64,000 nt of DNA from DATARH01 sp036489765 (GTDB lineage: Bacteria; Pseudomonadota; Alphaproteobacteria; ATCC43930; CGMCC-115725), in contig DASXFE010000059.1 in the NCBI GenBank assembly GCA_036489765.1, positions 1 to 64,000 on the forward strand, read 5' to 3'. The translations under genes were made by a program, and so were the position numbers. Of this stretch, positions 50,773-61,160 are shown piece after piece (the stretch's first letter is position 1; every line of letters begins with the position of its first letter). The notes under the pieces are model-generated. The model did no database searches and was not told the origin of the DNA. It worked only from the letters and a program-made list of their open reading frames with translations.

Positions 50773-52683
50773 ATGAACGACGCCGCGCCACTTCGCTCCG
50801 TCACCAAGGCCGATCCGGTGGTCACCGAGATCGTGCGCAACTGTCTCATCGCCGCGACCGAGGAGATGAAGACCAATCTGATGCGCACCGCCTACAACAT
50901 GATCATCTATGAGGCGCTCGACTTTACGGTCGGGCTGTTCGACGCCGAGGGGAACATCCTGTCGATCGGGCTGGGGCTGCCGATGTTCATCCGCGGCATC
51001 GCCGACACGATCAAGGCGAAGCTCCGGCATTTCGGGCCCCAAGGGACCAATGCCGGCATCGAGCCGGGCGACATCCTCCTCACCAACGACGCCTACACCA
51101 CCGGCAGCCACCTCAACCACATGACGTTTTCGGTGCCGATCTTTCACGAGGGGCGGCTGGTCGCGTTTTCGGGGTGCATGGCGCATTGGCCCGATATCGG
51201 CGGCACGCTCGACGGCATCACCACCGACATCTTCTCCGAAGGCCTGCAGATGCCGATCGTCAAGGCGTACAGGCGCGGAGTGCCGAACGACGAGATTCTT
51301 TCGATCATCCAGATGAACGTGCGCCTGCCCGAGCGGGCAATGGGCGACCTCCGCGCCCAGATCGCCTCGGTCAAGACCGGCGAGAGGCGCTTTCAGGAGA
51401 TGATCCAGAAATATGGCTGCGACGAGGTGCTGGCCGCGATCGCCGACATCATGGACCAGAGCGAGGCACGGGCGCGCGAGCGGGTGGCCGCCTTTCCGGA
51501 TGGCGTCTACGAGGCGGAATCGTTTATGGACGACGACGGAGTCGCCGCCGGCAAGCGCGTGCCGATCCGGGTCAAGGTCACCGTCGCCGGCGACAGGATG
51601 ACGATCGACCTGACCGATGTGTCTGGGCAGGTCTCGGGCTTTTACAATTCTGGCGAGACCGCCGGCAAATCGTGCTGCGGCGTCGCGTTCAAGTGTCTGA
51701 CGTCGCCGCTCGACCTGCCGATCAACGAGGGGCAGTTCCGCGGGCTCGACGTGATCCTGCCGCCGGGGCGCGTCGTCAGCGCGGTCAAGCCGGCGGCGAT
51801 GCGGATGTGGATGACCTATCCGATGACGATCGTCGACACCGTGTTCAAGGCGCTGAGCCCAGCCTTGCCCGAGCGGGTGATGGCCGGACACCACGCCGAT
51901 CTGATCGTTGGCCGGGTCAACGGGCGGCGGCCCAAGGACGACAGCTTTTACATCTATCTCGGCGGGTTGATCGGCGGCGGCTGGGGCGCCAAGCACGACA
52001 GCGACGGGATGAACGCGACGATCGCGATGAACGACGGCGACACGCATAACGGCCCGTCGGAGCAGGTCGAGGCAAAGTACCCGCTGCTCGTCGAGCGCTA
52101 CGCTCTGCGGCCGGATTCCGGGGGCGCCGGCACGTTTCGCGGCGGGCTCGGCACCGAGCAGGTCGTGCAGGCGCGCGCCGACATCCGCTTCAACGCGCAG
52201 ATCGACCGGGTGAAATGCCGGCCGTGGGGCTTGTTCGACGGGTTGCCGGCGGCGGGGAACGGGGTCGCGATCCACCGCTTTGGCGAGGACGAGCACAATT
52301 TTCCGAGCGGTAAGGCGTTCAACCTCGTGCTCCATTCGGGTGACGCCTATATCCTGCGCTCCGGTGGTGGCGGCGGGTTCGGCTCGCCGCTCGACCGCGA
52401 TCTCGACGCCGTCGAAAGCGACGTGCGCCAGGGCTATGTCACCCGCGAGGCTGCCGAGCAGCGGTACGGCGCGGTCTTCACCGCCGAGGCGCTCGATCGT
52501 CTCGCGACCGAGCGGCGGCGCGCGGAGATGCGGGCGAATGGGCTGCCCGCGGCGGAGCCCGACGAGCCTCCCGCGGACCATGCACATCACGGGCACGATC
52601 ACCACGAGCATGCGGCGGCGTTCCAGAACCTGACCGAGGAGGAACGCCTCGTCGTCGCGCTGTCCAATCGCTGCTGCTCGTAA
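50773..52683 (+). CDS. Hydantoinase/oxoprolinase subunit B (HyuB family), His-rich C-terminus
   Basis: A 636-residue HyuB protein, longer than the usual ~550-600. Family motifs are KTNLMRTAYNMIIYEALDFT, GDILLTNDAYTTGSHLNHMT, HWPDIGGTLDGITTDIFSEG, GGWGAKHDSDGMNATIAMND and RSGGGGGFGSPLDRD. After the core come ~100 residues ending with DHAHHGHDHHEH (602-613, seven His in twelve residues) and a final NRCCS, a plausible metal-binding tail. The ATG at 50773 was preferred over longer in-frame sequence because the region upstream is repeat DNA. It is paired with HyuA upstream and followed after 78 bases by the monooxygenase gene. Confidence 0.9.
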   Translation: MNDAAPLRSVTKADPVVTEIVRNCLIAATEEMKTNLMRTAYNMIIYEALDFTVGLFDAEGNILSIGLGLPMFIRGIADTIKAKLRHFGPQGTNAGIEPGDILLTNDAYTTGSHLNHMTFSVPIFHEGRLVAFSGCMAHWPDIGGTLDGITTDIFSEGLQMPIVKAYRRGVPNDEILSIIQMNVRLPERAMGDLRAQIASVKTGERRFQEMIQKYGCDEVLAAIADIMDQSEARARERVAAFPDGVYEAESFMDDDGVAAGKRVPIRVKVTVAGDRMTIDLTDVSGQVSGFYNSGETAGKSCCGVAFKCLTSPLDLPINEGQFRGLDVILPPGRVVSAVKPAAMRMWMTYPMTIVDTVFKALSPALPERVMAGHHADLIVGRVNGRRPKDDSFYIYLGGLIGGGWGAKHDSDGMNATIAMNDGDTHNGPSEQVEAKYPLLVERYALRPDSGGAGTFRGGLGTEQVVQARADIRFNAQIDRVKCRPWGLFDGLPAAGNGVAIHRFGEDEHNFPSGKAFNLVLHSGDAYILRSGGGGGFGSPLDRDLDAVESDVRQGYVTREAAEQRYGAVFTAEALDRLATERRRAEMRANGLPAAEPDEPPADHAHHGHDHHEHAAAFQNLTEEERLVVALSNRCCS

Positions 52684-52761
52684 GCGTTGCCGAGAAAGCG
52701 TGCTGATGCCGAGTGCGGTTGCGGGTATAGCAGGGTGAGGACTTCAACGGGTCGAGCGACG

Positions 52762-54381
<1,620 letters not shown>

Positions 54382-54415
54382 GCGGCGCCCCCGCGCGCCG
54401 CTCGGGGAGGAAGAC

Positions 54416-54907
54416 ATGGCGCAAGACGGTACCATCGATCCGGCGCGGCTCGAACGGCTGGAGCGGCGGTTGCAGGCGCTCGAAGACGCCGAGGCGATCC
54501 GCAACCTGAAAGCCTGCTACGCCGCGCTATGCGACCGGCAATACGACGCTGACGGGATCGCCGCGCTCTTTACCGAAGAGGCGACATGGGACAGCCCCGG
54601 CCTGGGCCGGTTCGAGGGGCGCGAGGCCATCCGCGGCTTCTTCCGCGGGGCCTCGGGGATTTTCTCCTTCGCCATCCACTACAGCCTCAACGGCCAGATC
54701 GAGGTCGACGGCGATACGGCGCGGGCGCAATGGTATCTGTTCATGCCGTGCCTGGTCGCGGCCGGAAACCGGGCGATGTGGCGCGCCAGCATCGACCACG
54801 AGACCTATGCGCGGGTGAACGGAACCTGGATGTTCAGCGCCAAACGGTCGGAGCCGCTGATGAATGTGCCTTTCGACAAGGGTTGGGCCGAGACGCGTTT
54901 CGCCTGA
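54416..54907 (+). CDS. NTF2-like/SnoaL-like superfamily protein
   Basis: A 163-residue cone-shaped-fold protein. After a short coiled helix it has IRNLKACYAALCDRQYDADG, ALFTEEATWDSPGLGRFEGR and EAIRGFFRGASGIFSFAIHY. The arrangement matches the SnoaL_4-like branch (polyketide cyclases, limonene epoxide hydrolase-like, small dehydratases). The strong GGGGAGGAAGAC RBS fixes the ATG at 54416. It follows the monooxygenase by 34 bases and precedes the NHL protein by 10 bases, so it likely acts on the same compound. The reaction is unknown. Confidence 0.83.
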   Translation: MAQDGTIDPARLERLERRLQALEDAEAIRNLKACYAALCDRQYDADGIAALFTEEATWDSPGLGRFEGREAIRGFFRGASGIFSFAIHYSLNGQIEVDGDTARAQWYLFMPCLVAAGNRAMWRASIDHETYARVNGTWMFSAKRSEPLMNVPFDKGWAETRFA

Positions 54908-54917
54908 GGAGGTTGCC

Positions 54918-55871
54918 ATGATCGTGGGAAGCGGCGACTACCGGTACCGGGTCAACGAGGATTGGGCGAAACTGCCCGACGGCTGGTCGTTCAAGGAGGT
55001 CGGCGGGGTCGGCGTCGACAGCCGCGACAACGTCTACGTCTTCAATCGCGGCGAGCATCCGATGATGATCTTCGATCGCGACGGCAACTTCCTGCGGTCG
55101 TGGGGCGAGGGGCAGTACCCGCGCGCGCACGGCGTCCACACGGCGCCCGACGACACGATGTTCCTGACCGACGACGGCGGGCATTTCGTGCGCAAGGTGA
55201 CGCTCGACGGCAAGGTGCTGTTGGAGCTTGGCGTGCCGGGGAAGCCGGCACCCTATATGTCGGGCGAGCCGTTCCACCGCTGCACCCACACCGCGCTGGC
55301 GCCGAACGGCGACATCTATGTGTCGGACGGCTACGGCAACTCGCGCGTCCACAAATATTCGCCGGACGGCAAGCTGTTGATGTCGTGGGGCGAGCCGGGG
55401 ACCGGCGAGGGCGAGTTCAACATCGTCCACAACATCTGCTGCGACGCCGACGGCTGGGTCTATGTCGCCGACCGCGAGAACCATCGCGTCCAGGTGTTCG
55501 ACGGCGCCGGCAAGTTCGAGACGCAGTGGCAGAACCTGCATCGCCCCTGCGGCCTCTGCATGCCGTACGGCCACAAGCCGATCTTCTACGTCGGCGAGGT
55601 CGGCCCCGCCGCATCGGTCAGCCGCGACATCCCCAACCTCGGCCCCCGGGTCAGCATCGTCGACCACCAGGGCAAGCTGATCGGCCGCTTTGGCGAGACG
55701 CCCGCCGGGACCGAATTGGGGAAATTCTTGGCGCCGCACGGGCTCGCCGTCGACTCGCACGGCGATGTCTATGTCGGCGAAGTGTCGTGGACCGGCTGGC
55801 CGCAAATCTTCCCCGACACGCCGCGCCCAGCCCACATCCGCTGCCTGCAGAAATTCGAGAGGGTCGCGTAG
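54918..55871 (+). CDS. NHL-repeat beta-propeller protein (amidating-lyase-like)
   Basis: A 317-residue six-bladed NHL propeller, in the family that includes peptidyl-alpha-hydroxyglycine alpha-amidating lyase and many bacterial proteins of unknown role. Repeats are evident: GVGVDSRDNVYVFNRGEHPM, HTALAPNGDIYVSDGYGNSR, NICCDADGWVYVADRENHRV and HGLAVDSHGDVYVGEVSWTG. No signal peptide is visible, so true peptide amidation is doubtful and a cytoplasmic lyase or lactonase-type propeller is possible. RBS GAGGAGG precedes the ATG. It is the last gene of the monooxygenase unit. Confidence 0.85.
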   Translation: MIVGSGDYRYRVNEDWAKLPDGWSFKEVGGVGVDSRDNVYVFNRGEHPMMIFDRDGNFLRSWGEGQYPRAHGVHTAPDDTMFLTDDGGHFVRKVTLDGKVLLELGVPGKPAPYMSGEPFHRCTHTALAPNGDIYVSDGYGNSRVHKYSPDGKLLMSWGEPGTGEGEFNIVHNICCDADGWVYVADRENHRVQVFDGAGKFETQWQNLHRPCGLCMPYGHKPIFYVGEVGPAASVSRDIPNLGPRVSIVDHQGKLIGRFGETPAGTELGKFLAPHGLAVDSHGDVYVGEVSWTGWPQIFPDTPRPAHIRCLQKFERVA

Positions 55872-55950
55872 GAGACGAGATGAATACTGATCGCCCTTAG
55901 ACAGATCGTGTTCTACAGCAGCATCCAATCCGTCTGAATCGCCCACTTTC

Positions 55951-56029
55951 AACCGTCATCCGGCGAAGGCCGGGACCCACTTATCGGCCGCTCGTGCGTT
56001 GGACCGCGGGTCTCGCCGGGATGACGGTT
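55951..56029. repeat. Palindromic repeat (AACCGTCATCC type)
   Basis: AACCGTCATCCGGCGA (55951-55966) pairs with TCGCCGGGATGACGGTT (56013-56029). It lies in the 200-base convergent gap between the NHL gene and the enoyl-CoA hydratase gene and may terminate both transcripts. Confidence 0.75.
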
Positions 56030-56071
56030 GAGTGACGATTGGACCTGATCGGCTTTTTTGCCCTGGCCCGC

Positions 56072-56920
56072 CTACATCCCGCGGAATTGCCCTTTGCGCT
56101 TTTCCATAAAGGCTCGGCGGGCCTCTTTCGCGTCTTCAGATTGCTGGAGGATGCCGCCGGCGTTCGAGGTCATCACCATCGTGTTTTCGAGCGTGGTGTC
56201 GACGGCGGAGCGCATGATGCGCTTGCTGATCCACTGGACCATCGGCGGGATGGCCATCATCCGTCCGCACAATTCGCGCGTGGTTTCCTCGAGCTTTTCC
56301 GATGGTACCAGATGGTTCAGGACGCCCCACTGATAGGCGCGCTCGGCATTCATCTCGCCGGTGTAGGCGAACTCCAGCGCCCGGCCGAGCCCGACCATCT
56401 TGGGCAGGTAATAGGAGCCGCCGTTCTCGATGATCTGCCCGGCGTTGTGATAGCCGATGAAGCGGGTCCGCTCGCAGCCGATGCGGATGTCGCAGTGCAG
56501 CGCCATATCCATCCCGGAACCGACCGCAGGGCCGTTGACCATCGCGATGGTCGGCTTGCGGATCAGCGAGATGTCGCGGTGCAAGTCGGTGAACCCGTGG
56601 AAGAAATGCTGGCGCGCCGCGTCGGGTCCCTCGTGCGCGCCGCGATTGCCGGGGAGGTTCTCGCCGGTGATCTCGGCCGCCGCGCGCGAACCGAGGTTCG
56701 CGCCGGAGCAGAACCCGCGCCCGACACCGGTCAGCACGATGACGCGGATGTCGGGGTCATCGTCGCCGGCGCGCATGTATTCACCGACCTTGGCCACCGT
56801 ACCGTTTTCCTCGGAGGTGCCAATGAGGGCGTTCATCCGGTCCGGGCGGTTGAACTTGATCCACAGGATGCCGCTCTCTTCGGGCTCATAGAGCAGATAG
56901 TCGACCAGTCTCGGTCCCAT
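56072..56920 (-). CDS. Enoyl-CoA hydratase/isomerase family protein
   Basis: A 282-residue crotonase-fold protein. It starts with GILWIKFNRPDRMNALIGTS and has the first oxyanion region VGRGFCSGANLGSRA. The second is IAMVNGPAVGSGMDMALHCD, followed by DIRIGCERTRFIGYHNAGQI where hydratases often carry the catalytic Glu pair. Part of the usual catalytic set is not obvious, so isomerase or hydrolase activity is as likely as hydration. The C-terminal KEARRAFMEKRKGQFRGM is typical. The ATG at 56920 has GGAGGG upstream. It is divergent from the dehydrogenase at 57035 and convergent with the NHL gene. Confidence 0.87.
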   Translation of the reverse strand: MGPRLVDYLLYEPEESGILWIKFNRPDRMNALIGTSEENGTVAKVGEYMRAGDDDPDIRVIVLTGVGRGFCSGANLGSRAAAEITGENLPGNRGAHEGPDAARQHFFHGFTDLHRDISLIRKPTIAMVNGPAVGSGMDMALHCDIRIGCERTRFIGYHNAGQIIENGGSYYLPKMVGLGRALEFAYTGEMNAERAYQWGVLNHLVPSEKLEETTRELCGRMMAIPPMVQWISKRIMRSAVDTTLENTMVMTSNAGGILQQSEDAKEARRAFMEKRKGQFRGM

Positions 56921-57034
56921 CGCCGTTTCCCTCCTTCGCCTGTTCGTCGCTCCGATCGTGTCGCAGCATAGGACGCCGTGCAACGCGGCGCACTCTATGG
57001 CAGCCTCGGCGGGATGGGTTAGGGGAGCACGGCG

Positions 57035-57928
57035 ATGGATGCGGGATATCTGGGCGTCGGCAATATGGGCCAGCCGATGGCGGCGAAATTGCTCGACGCC
57101 GGCCACGGCCTGACCATCTTCGACCTCAGCGAAGCCGCCATGCGGCCGCTGCTCGAACGCCAGGCGCGGCGCGCCGCCTCGCCGCAGGAACTGGGCGAGC
57201 GCTGTGAGATCGTCTTCGTCTCGTTGCCGACGCTGGCGGCGTTCCGCAGCGCGGTGCTGGGACCGAGGGGCCTTATTCACGGCGGCGCGATGAAGGTGCT
57301 GGTCAATACCTGCACGGTCGGGGTGCCATTTGTGAAGGAGATCGAGGAGGCGATGGCGGCGCGTGGCGTCACTGTCGTCGATTGCCCGATCTCGGGCGGC
57401 CCGGCGGGCGCCCGCGCCGGGACGCTGTCGGTGATGGTGTCCGGCGACCCGGCGACGGTCGAGCGGGTGCGGCCGCTGATCTCGCTGTGGGGGGCAACGC
57501 TGACGATCGCCGGCGACAAGCCGGGCGCGGCGCAGGTGCTGAAGCTGACCAACAACATCCTCTTCGCGGTGTCGCTCGCCGCCACATCGGAGGCGTTTGT
57601 CATGGGCGCCAAAGGCGGGCTCGACCCCGAGGTGATGGTCAACGCGATCAACGCCGGCAGCGGCCGCAACGGCGCGACGACAACAGTGATCCCGACCGTG
57701 GTGCTCGACCGCTCGTTCGATTACGGCGCGGCGCTCCACATCCTGATGAAGGATGTCGACTTGGCGATCGCGCAAGGCGAGGCGCTCGGCGTGCCGATGT
57801 GGGTCTGCCAGGCGGCCCGCCTCGTCTACAAGCACGCGGTGTTCGCCGGCGCGGCCGACGACGACATCAGCACCCTCGTCCGCCACGTCGAGGAAGGCGC
57901 CGGGTTTGAGATGCCGAAGACGCGGTAG
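57035..57928 (+). CDS. 3-hydroxyisobutyrate dehydrogenase-family NAD(P)-dependent reductase
   Basis: A 297-residue beta-hydroxyacid dehydrogenase. The N-terminal Rossmann motif GVGNMGQPMAAKLLDAGH is intact, followed by the substrate-binding CPISGGPAGARAGTLSVMVS. The catalytic Lys lies in KLTNNILFAVSLAA and the C-terminal domain is all helical. Family members oxidise 3-hydroxyisobutyrate, tartronate semialdehyde or gamma-hydroxybutyrate. Proximity to hydratase, HMG-CoA-lyase-like and CoA-transferase genes suggests a branched short-chain acid pathway. It diverges from the hydratase gene and has an AGGGGAG RBS. Confidence 0.88.
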   Translation: MDAGYLGVGNMGQPMAAKLLDAGHGLTIFDLSEAAMRPLLERQARRAASPQELGERCEIVFVSLPTLAAFRSAVLGPRGLIHGGAMKVLVNTCTVGVPFVKEIEEAMAARGVTVVDCPISGGPAGARAGTLSVMVSGDPATVERVRPLISLWGATLTIAGDKPGAAQVLKLTNNILFAVSLAATSEAFVMGAKGGLDPEVMVNAINAGSGRNGATTTVIPTVVLDRSFDYGAALHILMKDVDLAIAQGEALGVPMWVCQAARLVYKHAVFAGAADDDISTLVRHVEEGAGFEMPKTR

Positions 57929-57977
57929 GAAAGGGCGGTGGTGGGCCGCGTTCCGACCAACTCCGGCCGCCTTTTTC

Positions 57978-58011
57978 TGCCGTGATCGCGGCCTGCGCCG
58001 GGATGACGGCG
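57978..58011. repeat. Partial GTCATCCCGG-type repeat
   Basis: CCGTGATCGCGGCCTGCGCC followed by GGGATGACGG matches one arm of the copy at 55951-56029. It lies between convergent dehydrogenase genes. Confidence 0.4.
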
Positions 58012-58037
58012 TAATCGCACTTTCGTGTGAGCGCTGC

Positions 58038-58793
58038 TCAGATCGTCAGGTAGCCGCCGTCGACGGTCACCGTGCTGCCGGTGACCCAGAGCGAGTCGTC
58101 GGAGGCGAGGAACAGGACGGCGCCGACGAGATCGTCGGGCTGGCCGAGGCGGGCCAGGGGGATCATTGCCTCGGTCTCGCGACGCGCTTCGGGGTTGGTG
58201 TAGTTGGCGCGCGTCAGCCCGGTCAGCGTCGGGCCGGGGGCGATTGCGTTGACGCGGATGTTGTGCCGGGCGAGGTCGACTGCCATCGCGTGGGTCAGCG
58301 AGCGCGTGCCCCCCTTTGAGGCGACATAGGCGGCGCGTTTGGGCCGCGCCACCTCGGCGAGCTGCGAGGTGACGTTGATGATGCTGCCGCCGCCGCCCTG
58401 CGAGACCATCTGCCGCGCCGCCGCCTGGCCGACATGGAACATGCCGGTCAGGTTGACGGCGATGACGCGGTCCCACGTCTCGCCGTCGACTTCGAGAAAA
58501 TCGAGCCGGTGCGCGATCCCGGCCGATTCCAGCAGGATGTCAAGCCGGCCGAATTCGTAGACGACGGCACTGATCGCCGCATCGACCGCCGCTCGGTCGC
58601 GTATATCAAGCGCCGATGCGGCGGCCTGCCCGCCAGCAGCCCGGATGCGCGCCGCGGTCGCCTCGGCCGCCGCGCCGTCATGGTCGGTGCAGAACACTGC
58701 CGCGCCCTCGCGCGCCAGCCCTTCGGCCCCGGCGCCGCCGATACCGCCGCCCGCGCCCACGACCAGCGCGACCTTCCCCGCAACCCGATCCAT
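58038..58793 (-). CDS. Short-chain dehydrogenase/reductase (SDR, FabG-like)
   Basis: A 251-residue classical SDR. The cofactor motif GAGGGIGGAGAEGLAREG, the active-site Ser in INVTSQLAEVARPKRAAYVA with YVASKGG (Tyr and Lys), and the terminal SLWVTGSTVTVDGGYLTI are present. The usual NNAG of strand 4 reads ESAG (DILLESAGIA), an uncommon change. An Asp after strand 2 (CTDHDG) suggests NAD preference. It is 38 bases downstream of the amidohydrolase gene, with a triple 14-base repeat between them. Confidence 0.9.
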   Translation of the reverse strand: MDRVAGKVALVVGAGGGIGGAGAEGLAREGAAVFCTDHDGAAAEATAARIRAAGGQAAASALDIRDRAAVDAAISAVVYEFGRLDILLESAGIAHRLDFLEVDGETWDRVIAVNLTGMFHVGQAAARQMVSQGGGGSIINVTSQLAEVARPKRAAYVASKGGTRSLTHAMAVDLARHNIRVNAIAPGPTLTGLTRANYTNPEARRETEAMIPLARLGQPDDLVGAVLFLASDDSLWVTGSTVTVDGGYLTI

Positions 58794-58801
58794 GCTTCTC
58801 C

Positions 58802-58843
58802 CCCTATGCCGCCAGCCCTATGCCGCCAGCCCTATGCCGCCAG
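58802..58843. repeat. Three perfect tandem copies of a 14-base unit over a stop codon
   Basis: CCCTATGCCGCCAG occurs at 58802-58815, 58816-58829 and 58830-58843 with no mismatch. The third copy holds the stop codon and last codons of the amidohydrolase gene; the whole array lies just upstream of the SDR RBS. Confidence 0.95.
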
Positions 58844-59956
58844 ATCGAACCCGTACACCCGAGCGGTATTGCCACTGACGATCTTCACCTGTTCGTTTTC
58901 CGGCACGCCGGCGAGGATTTCCGAGATGATCCGGCGCGACTCGGGGAAGGTCGACTCGCTGTGCGGGTAGTCGGAGCCCCACATCAGGTTGTCGATGCCG
59001 ATCACGTCGCGGAGGCGGATGCCGATGCCGTCTTCCTGGAAGCTCAGCACGACGTTCTGGTGAAAGAAGTCGCTCGGCAGCGTGCCGCCCTTGAACCGGT
59101 AGAGCGCCTCGCCGTGGCGTTCGCGATAGGTGTAGTCCATCTGGGTCAGCACATACGGCGCCCATGACAACTCGAACTCGACGATGGCAAGCGTCAGGCT
59201 CGGGTGGCGCTCGAAGACGCCCGAGAAGATCATGTCGGTCATCGACAGTGCGGGGTAATGCGCCTTCGTCGCGCGGCTGCTGGCGTCGCGCAAGGTGCCG
59301 GTGCCGGCGCCGCGGATCTTGCCGGTCCGCCGCGTCGCCGTGTGGAGGCTCAGCGGCATATTGAGCGACGCGGCGGCCGCCCAGAACGGTTCGTACTCAG
59401 GCTGGTCGTAGCGCCGCTCCTCGGCCGGATACTCGGCGATCATCGCTCCGCAGAGGCCCAGGCGGGCCGTGCGCTCGAGCTCCCTGACCCCGTCGTCGAC
59501 ATCGTCGAGGTTGATCATCGCGACGCCCTTGAGCCGGGCCGGGTCGGTGCGGCAGAACTCGGCGAGCCAGTCGTTGTAGGCGCGGAAGATCGCGGACATC
59601 AGCCCGGCATCGGCGACCTTGAAATAGAATAGGCCCTGCGACGGGTAGAGGACCTCTCCGGCGATGCCGTCGACGGCCATGTCCTTCAGATGCTGGTCGG
59701 GGTCCCAGCCGCCGCTGTGGACGTCTTCCATGCGGCCGCGGGCGGAGATCGTCTCGGGCGCCTCGAAGCGGGCACCGGCATTCGAGATCAGCCCGATCCC
59801 GGAGAGGATCTGGTCCGCTTCGACGACGACATGGTCGCCGCCGTCGATCCGCTCGATCCGCGGTGCGCGGTCGCGGAACGCCGCGTCGATGCGCGTCTGC
59901 CACAAATCCGGCGGCTCGAACACGTGGGAGTCGGAGGAGAGGATGAGCGGCGGCAC
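58832..59956 (-). CDS. Amidohydrolase family (ACMSD/amidohydro_2-like) protein
   Basis: A 374-residue TIM-barrel hydrolase or decarboxylase of the type-2 amidohydrolase group. The N-terminal metal motif is SSDSHVFEPPDLW (DxH), followed by the middle His in PLSLHTATRR and the C-terminal Asp region DNLMWGSDYPHSESTFPESR. The last motif is close to that of ACMSD-like decarboxylases. The GTG at 59956 was chosen since AAGGAG lies 7 bases upstream; a longer ATG start at 60070 would overlap the divergent lyase promoter. It leads a two-gene minus-strand unit with the SDR. Confidence 0.87.
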   Translation of the reverse strand: MPPLILSSDSHVFEPPDLWQTRIDAAFRDRAPRIERIDGGDHVVVEADQILSGIGLISNAGARFEAPETISARGRMEDVHSGGWDPDQHLKDMAVDGIAGEVLYPSQGLFYFKVADAGLMSAIFRAYNDWLAEFCRTDPARLKGVAMINLDDVDDGVRELERTARLGLCGAMIAEYPAEERRYDQPEYEPFWAAAASLNMPLSLHTATRRTGKIRGAGTGTLRDASSRATKAHYPALSMTDMIFSGVFERHPSLTLAIVEFELSWAPYVLTQMDYTYRERHGEALYRFKGGTLPSDFFHQNVVLSFQEDGIGIRLRDVIGIDNLMWGSDYPHSESTFPESRRIISEILAGVPENEQVKIVSGNTARVYGFDLAA

Positions 59957-60087
59957 CGGAATCTCCTTGTCTGCGCAGCGCCGCCCAGAATAAGCGCGGC
60001 GGGCGGTCCGTACCAGTTCGTCCTCCGCGCCTCTTTCCGTCGGGGCCGGTGGCGCGATATCGTTCGCCATCCAGAAAGGGGCAGCCG

Positions 60088-61047
60088 ATGACCGACCTCC
60101 CGAAACATGTCGAGATTCACGAGGAAGGCCCGCGCGAGGGTTTCCAGATCGAACCGGGCCCGATCAGCACGGCCGATAAGATCAAGCTGGTCGAGGCGCT
60201 GGCCGAGACCGGGCTGCACCATATCCAGGCGGCGTCGTTCGTCAGCCCGAAGATCGTCCCCGGCTGGGCCGATGCCGAGGACGTCGTTGCCGGGTTTACG
60301 CCGAAAGAGGGCGTCCACTATACCGCGCTGTGGTTCAACGCCGCGGGGCTCAACCGGGCGCTCAATTTCCGCAACAAGCTGACGATTAGCGGCTCGATCT
60401 CGCTGACCGCGTCGGAAGGCTTCACGCAGAAGAACCTGCATCGCAGCCATGCCGAGAACGTCGCGGCGATGCGGAAGCAGACGGCGCTCCACATCGAAAA
60501 CGGCGTCGCGGTGCCGCGCATCGGGGTGATGGCGGCGTTCGGCTGCAACTACCAGGGCGACATCGCCCCGGCGCAGGTGATCTCGACGCTCGAGGACGGG
60601 CTTGCGATCGCCGAGGAGGCGGGTGCCGAGATCAAGTATTTCTCGCTCGCCGACACGATGGGCTGGGCGACGCCGATGCGGATCGAGCGGGTGCTCGGCG
60701 AGGTGCGGACGCGCTGGCCCGACGTGCCGATCTCGCTGCACCTGCACGACACGCGCGGCCTCGCGGTCGCCAACGCGCATGCCGGGCTCAAGATGGGCGT
60801 GACACAGTTCGATTCGACGGTCGGCGGGCTCGGTGGGTGCCCGTTTGCCGGCCAGCCGAAGGCGGCCGGCAATATCTGCACCGAGGAGCTGGTGCTGCTC
60901 TGCGAGGAGATGGGGATCGACACCGGCGTCGACCTCGATGCGCTGATCGAGGTCGGGCGGATGGCCGAGGAGATCGTCGGCCACCAACTCCCGGGCGAGC
61001 TGATTCATGCCGGGAGTTTGGACGCCTTCCGGCGGACCGCGGCCTGA
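60088..61047 (+). CDS. HMG-CoA lyase-like (HMGL) protein
   Basis: A 319-residue TIM-barrel aldolase/lyase of the HMGL family, which also includes hydroxymethylglutaryl-CoA lyase and isopropylmalate synthase-type enzymes. The N-terminal IHEEGPREGFQIEPG contains the acid-base Arg/Glu motif. ISLHLHDTRGLAVANAHAG has the metal His pair, and GGLGGCPFAGQPKAAGNICT carries the active-site Cys. It is about the length of bacterial HMGCL. The ATG at 60088 has AAAGGGG upstream. The CoA-transferase and GFA genes follow on the same strand. It probably cleaves a hydroxyacyl-CoA to acetyl-CoA or pyruvate plus a keto acid. Confidence 0.92.
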   Translation: MTDLPKHVEIHEEGPREGFQIEPGPISTADKIKLVEALAETGLHHIQAASFVSPKIVPGWADAEDVVAGFTPKEGVHYTALWFNAAGLNRALNFRNKLTISGSISLTASEGFTQKNLHRSHAENVAAMRKQTALHIENGVAVPRIGVMAAFGCNYQGDIAPAQVISTLEDGLAIAEEAGAEIKYFSLADTMGWATPMRIERVLGEVRTRWPDVPISLHLHDTRGLAVANAHAGLKMGVTQFDSTVGGLGGCPFAGQPKAAGNICTEELVLLCEEMGIDTGVDLDALIEVGRMAEEIVGHQLPGELIHAGSLDAFRRTAA

Positions 61048-61062
61048 ACCTGCGATGAGCCT

Positions 61063-61157
61063 CCCAGAAGCCCCCGCAAGCGGGCAGGGGATGATGCCGG
61101 AAACCGGCACGACGAGCTCCTTCCCCCGCAAGCGGGGAAAGGTAGGGATGGGGCCCT
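61063..61157. repeat. Dispersed palindromic repeat between lyase and CoA-transferase genes
   Basis: GCCCCCGCAAGCGGGCAGGGG and CTTCCCCCGCAAGCGGGGAAA hairpins flank GATGCCGGAAACCGGCACGAC. It is related to the CCCTCTCC-type repeats at 394 and 6348 and ends a few bases before the ATG at 61161. Confidence 0.65.
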
Positions 61158-61160
61158 TAG

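Noticed and set aside
54918..55871. True peptidyl-alpha-amidating lyase
   Set aside because: No signal peptide and no monooxygenase partner for peptide amidation; only the NHL propeller fold is supported.
59957..60070. Longer amidohydrolase beginning at the ATG at 60070
   Set aside because: It would overlap the divergent lyase leader, and a GTG with AAGGAG at the right distance lies at 59956, just before the conserved DSH motif.
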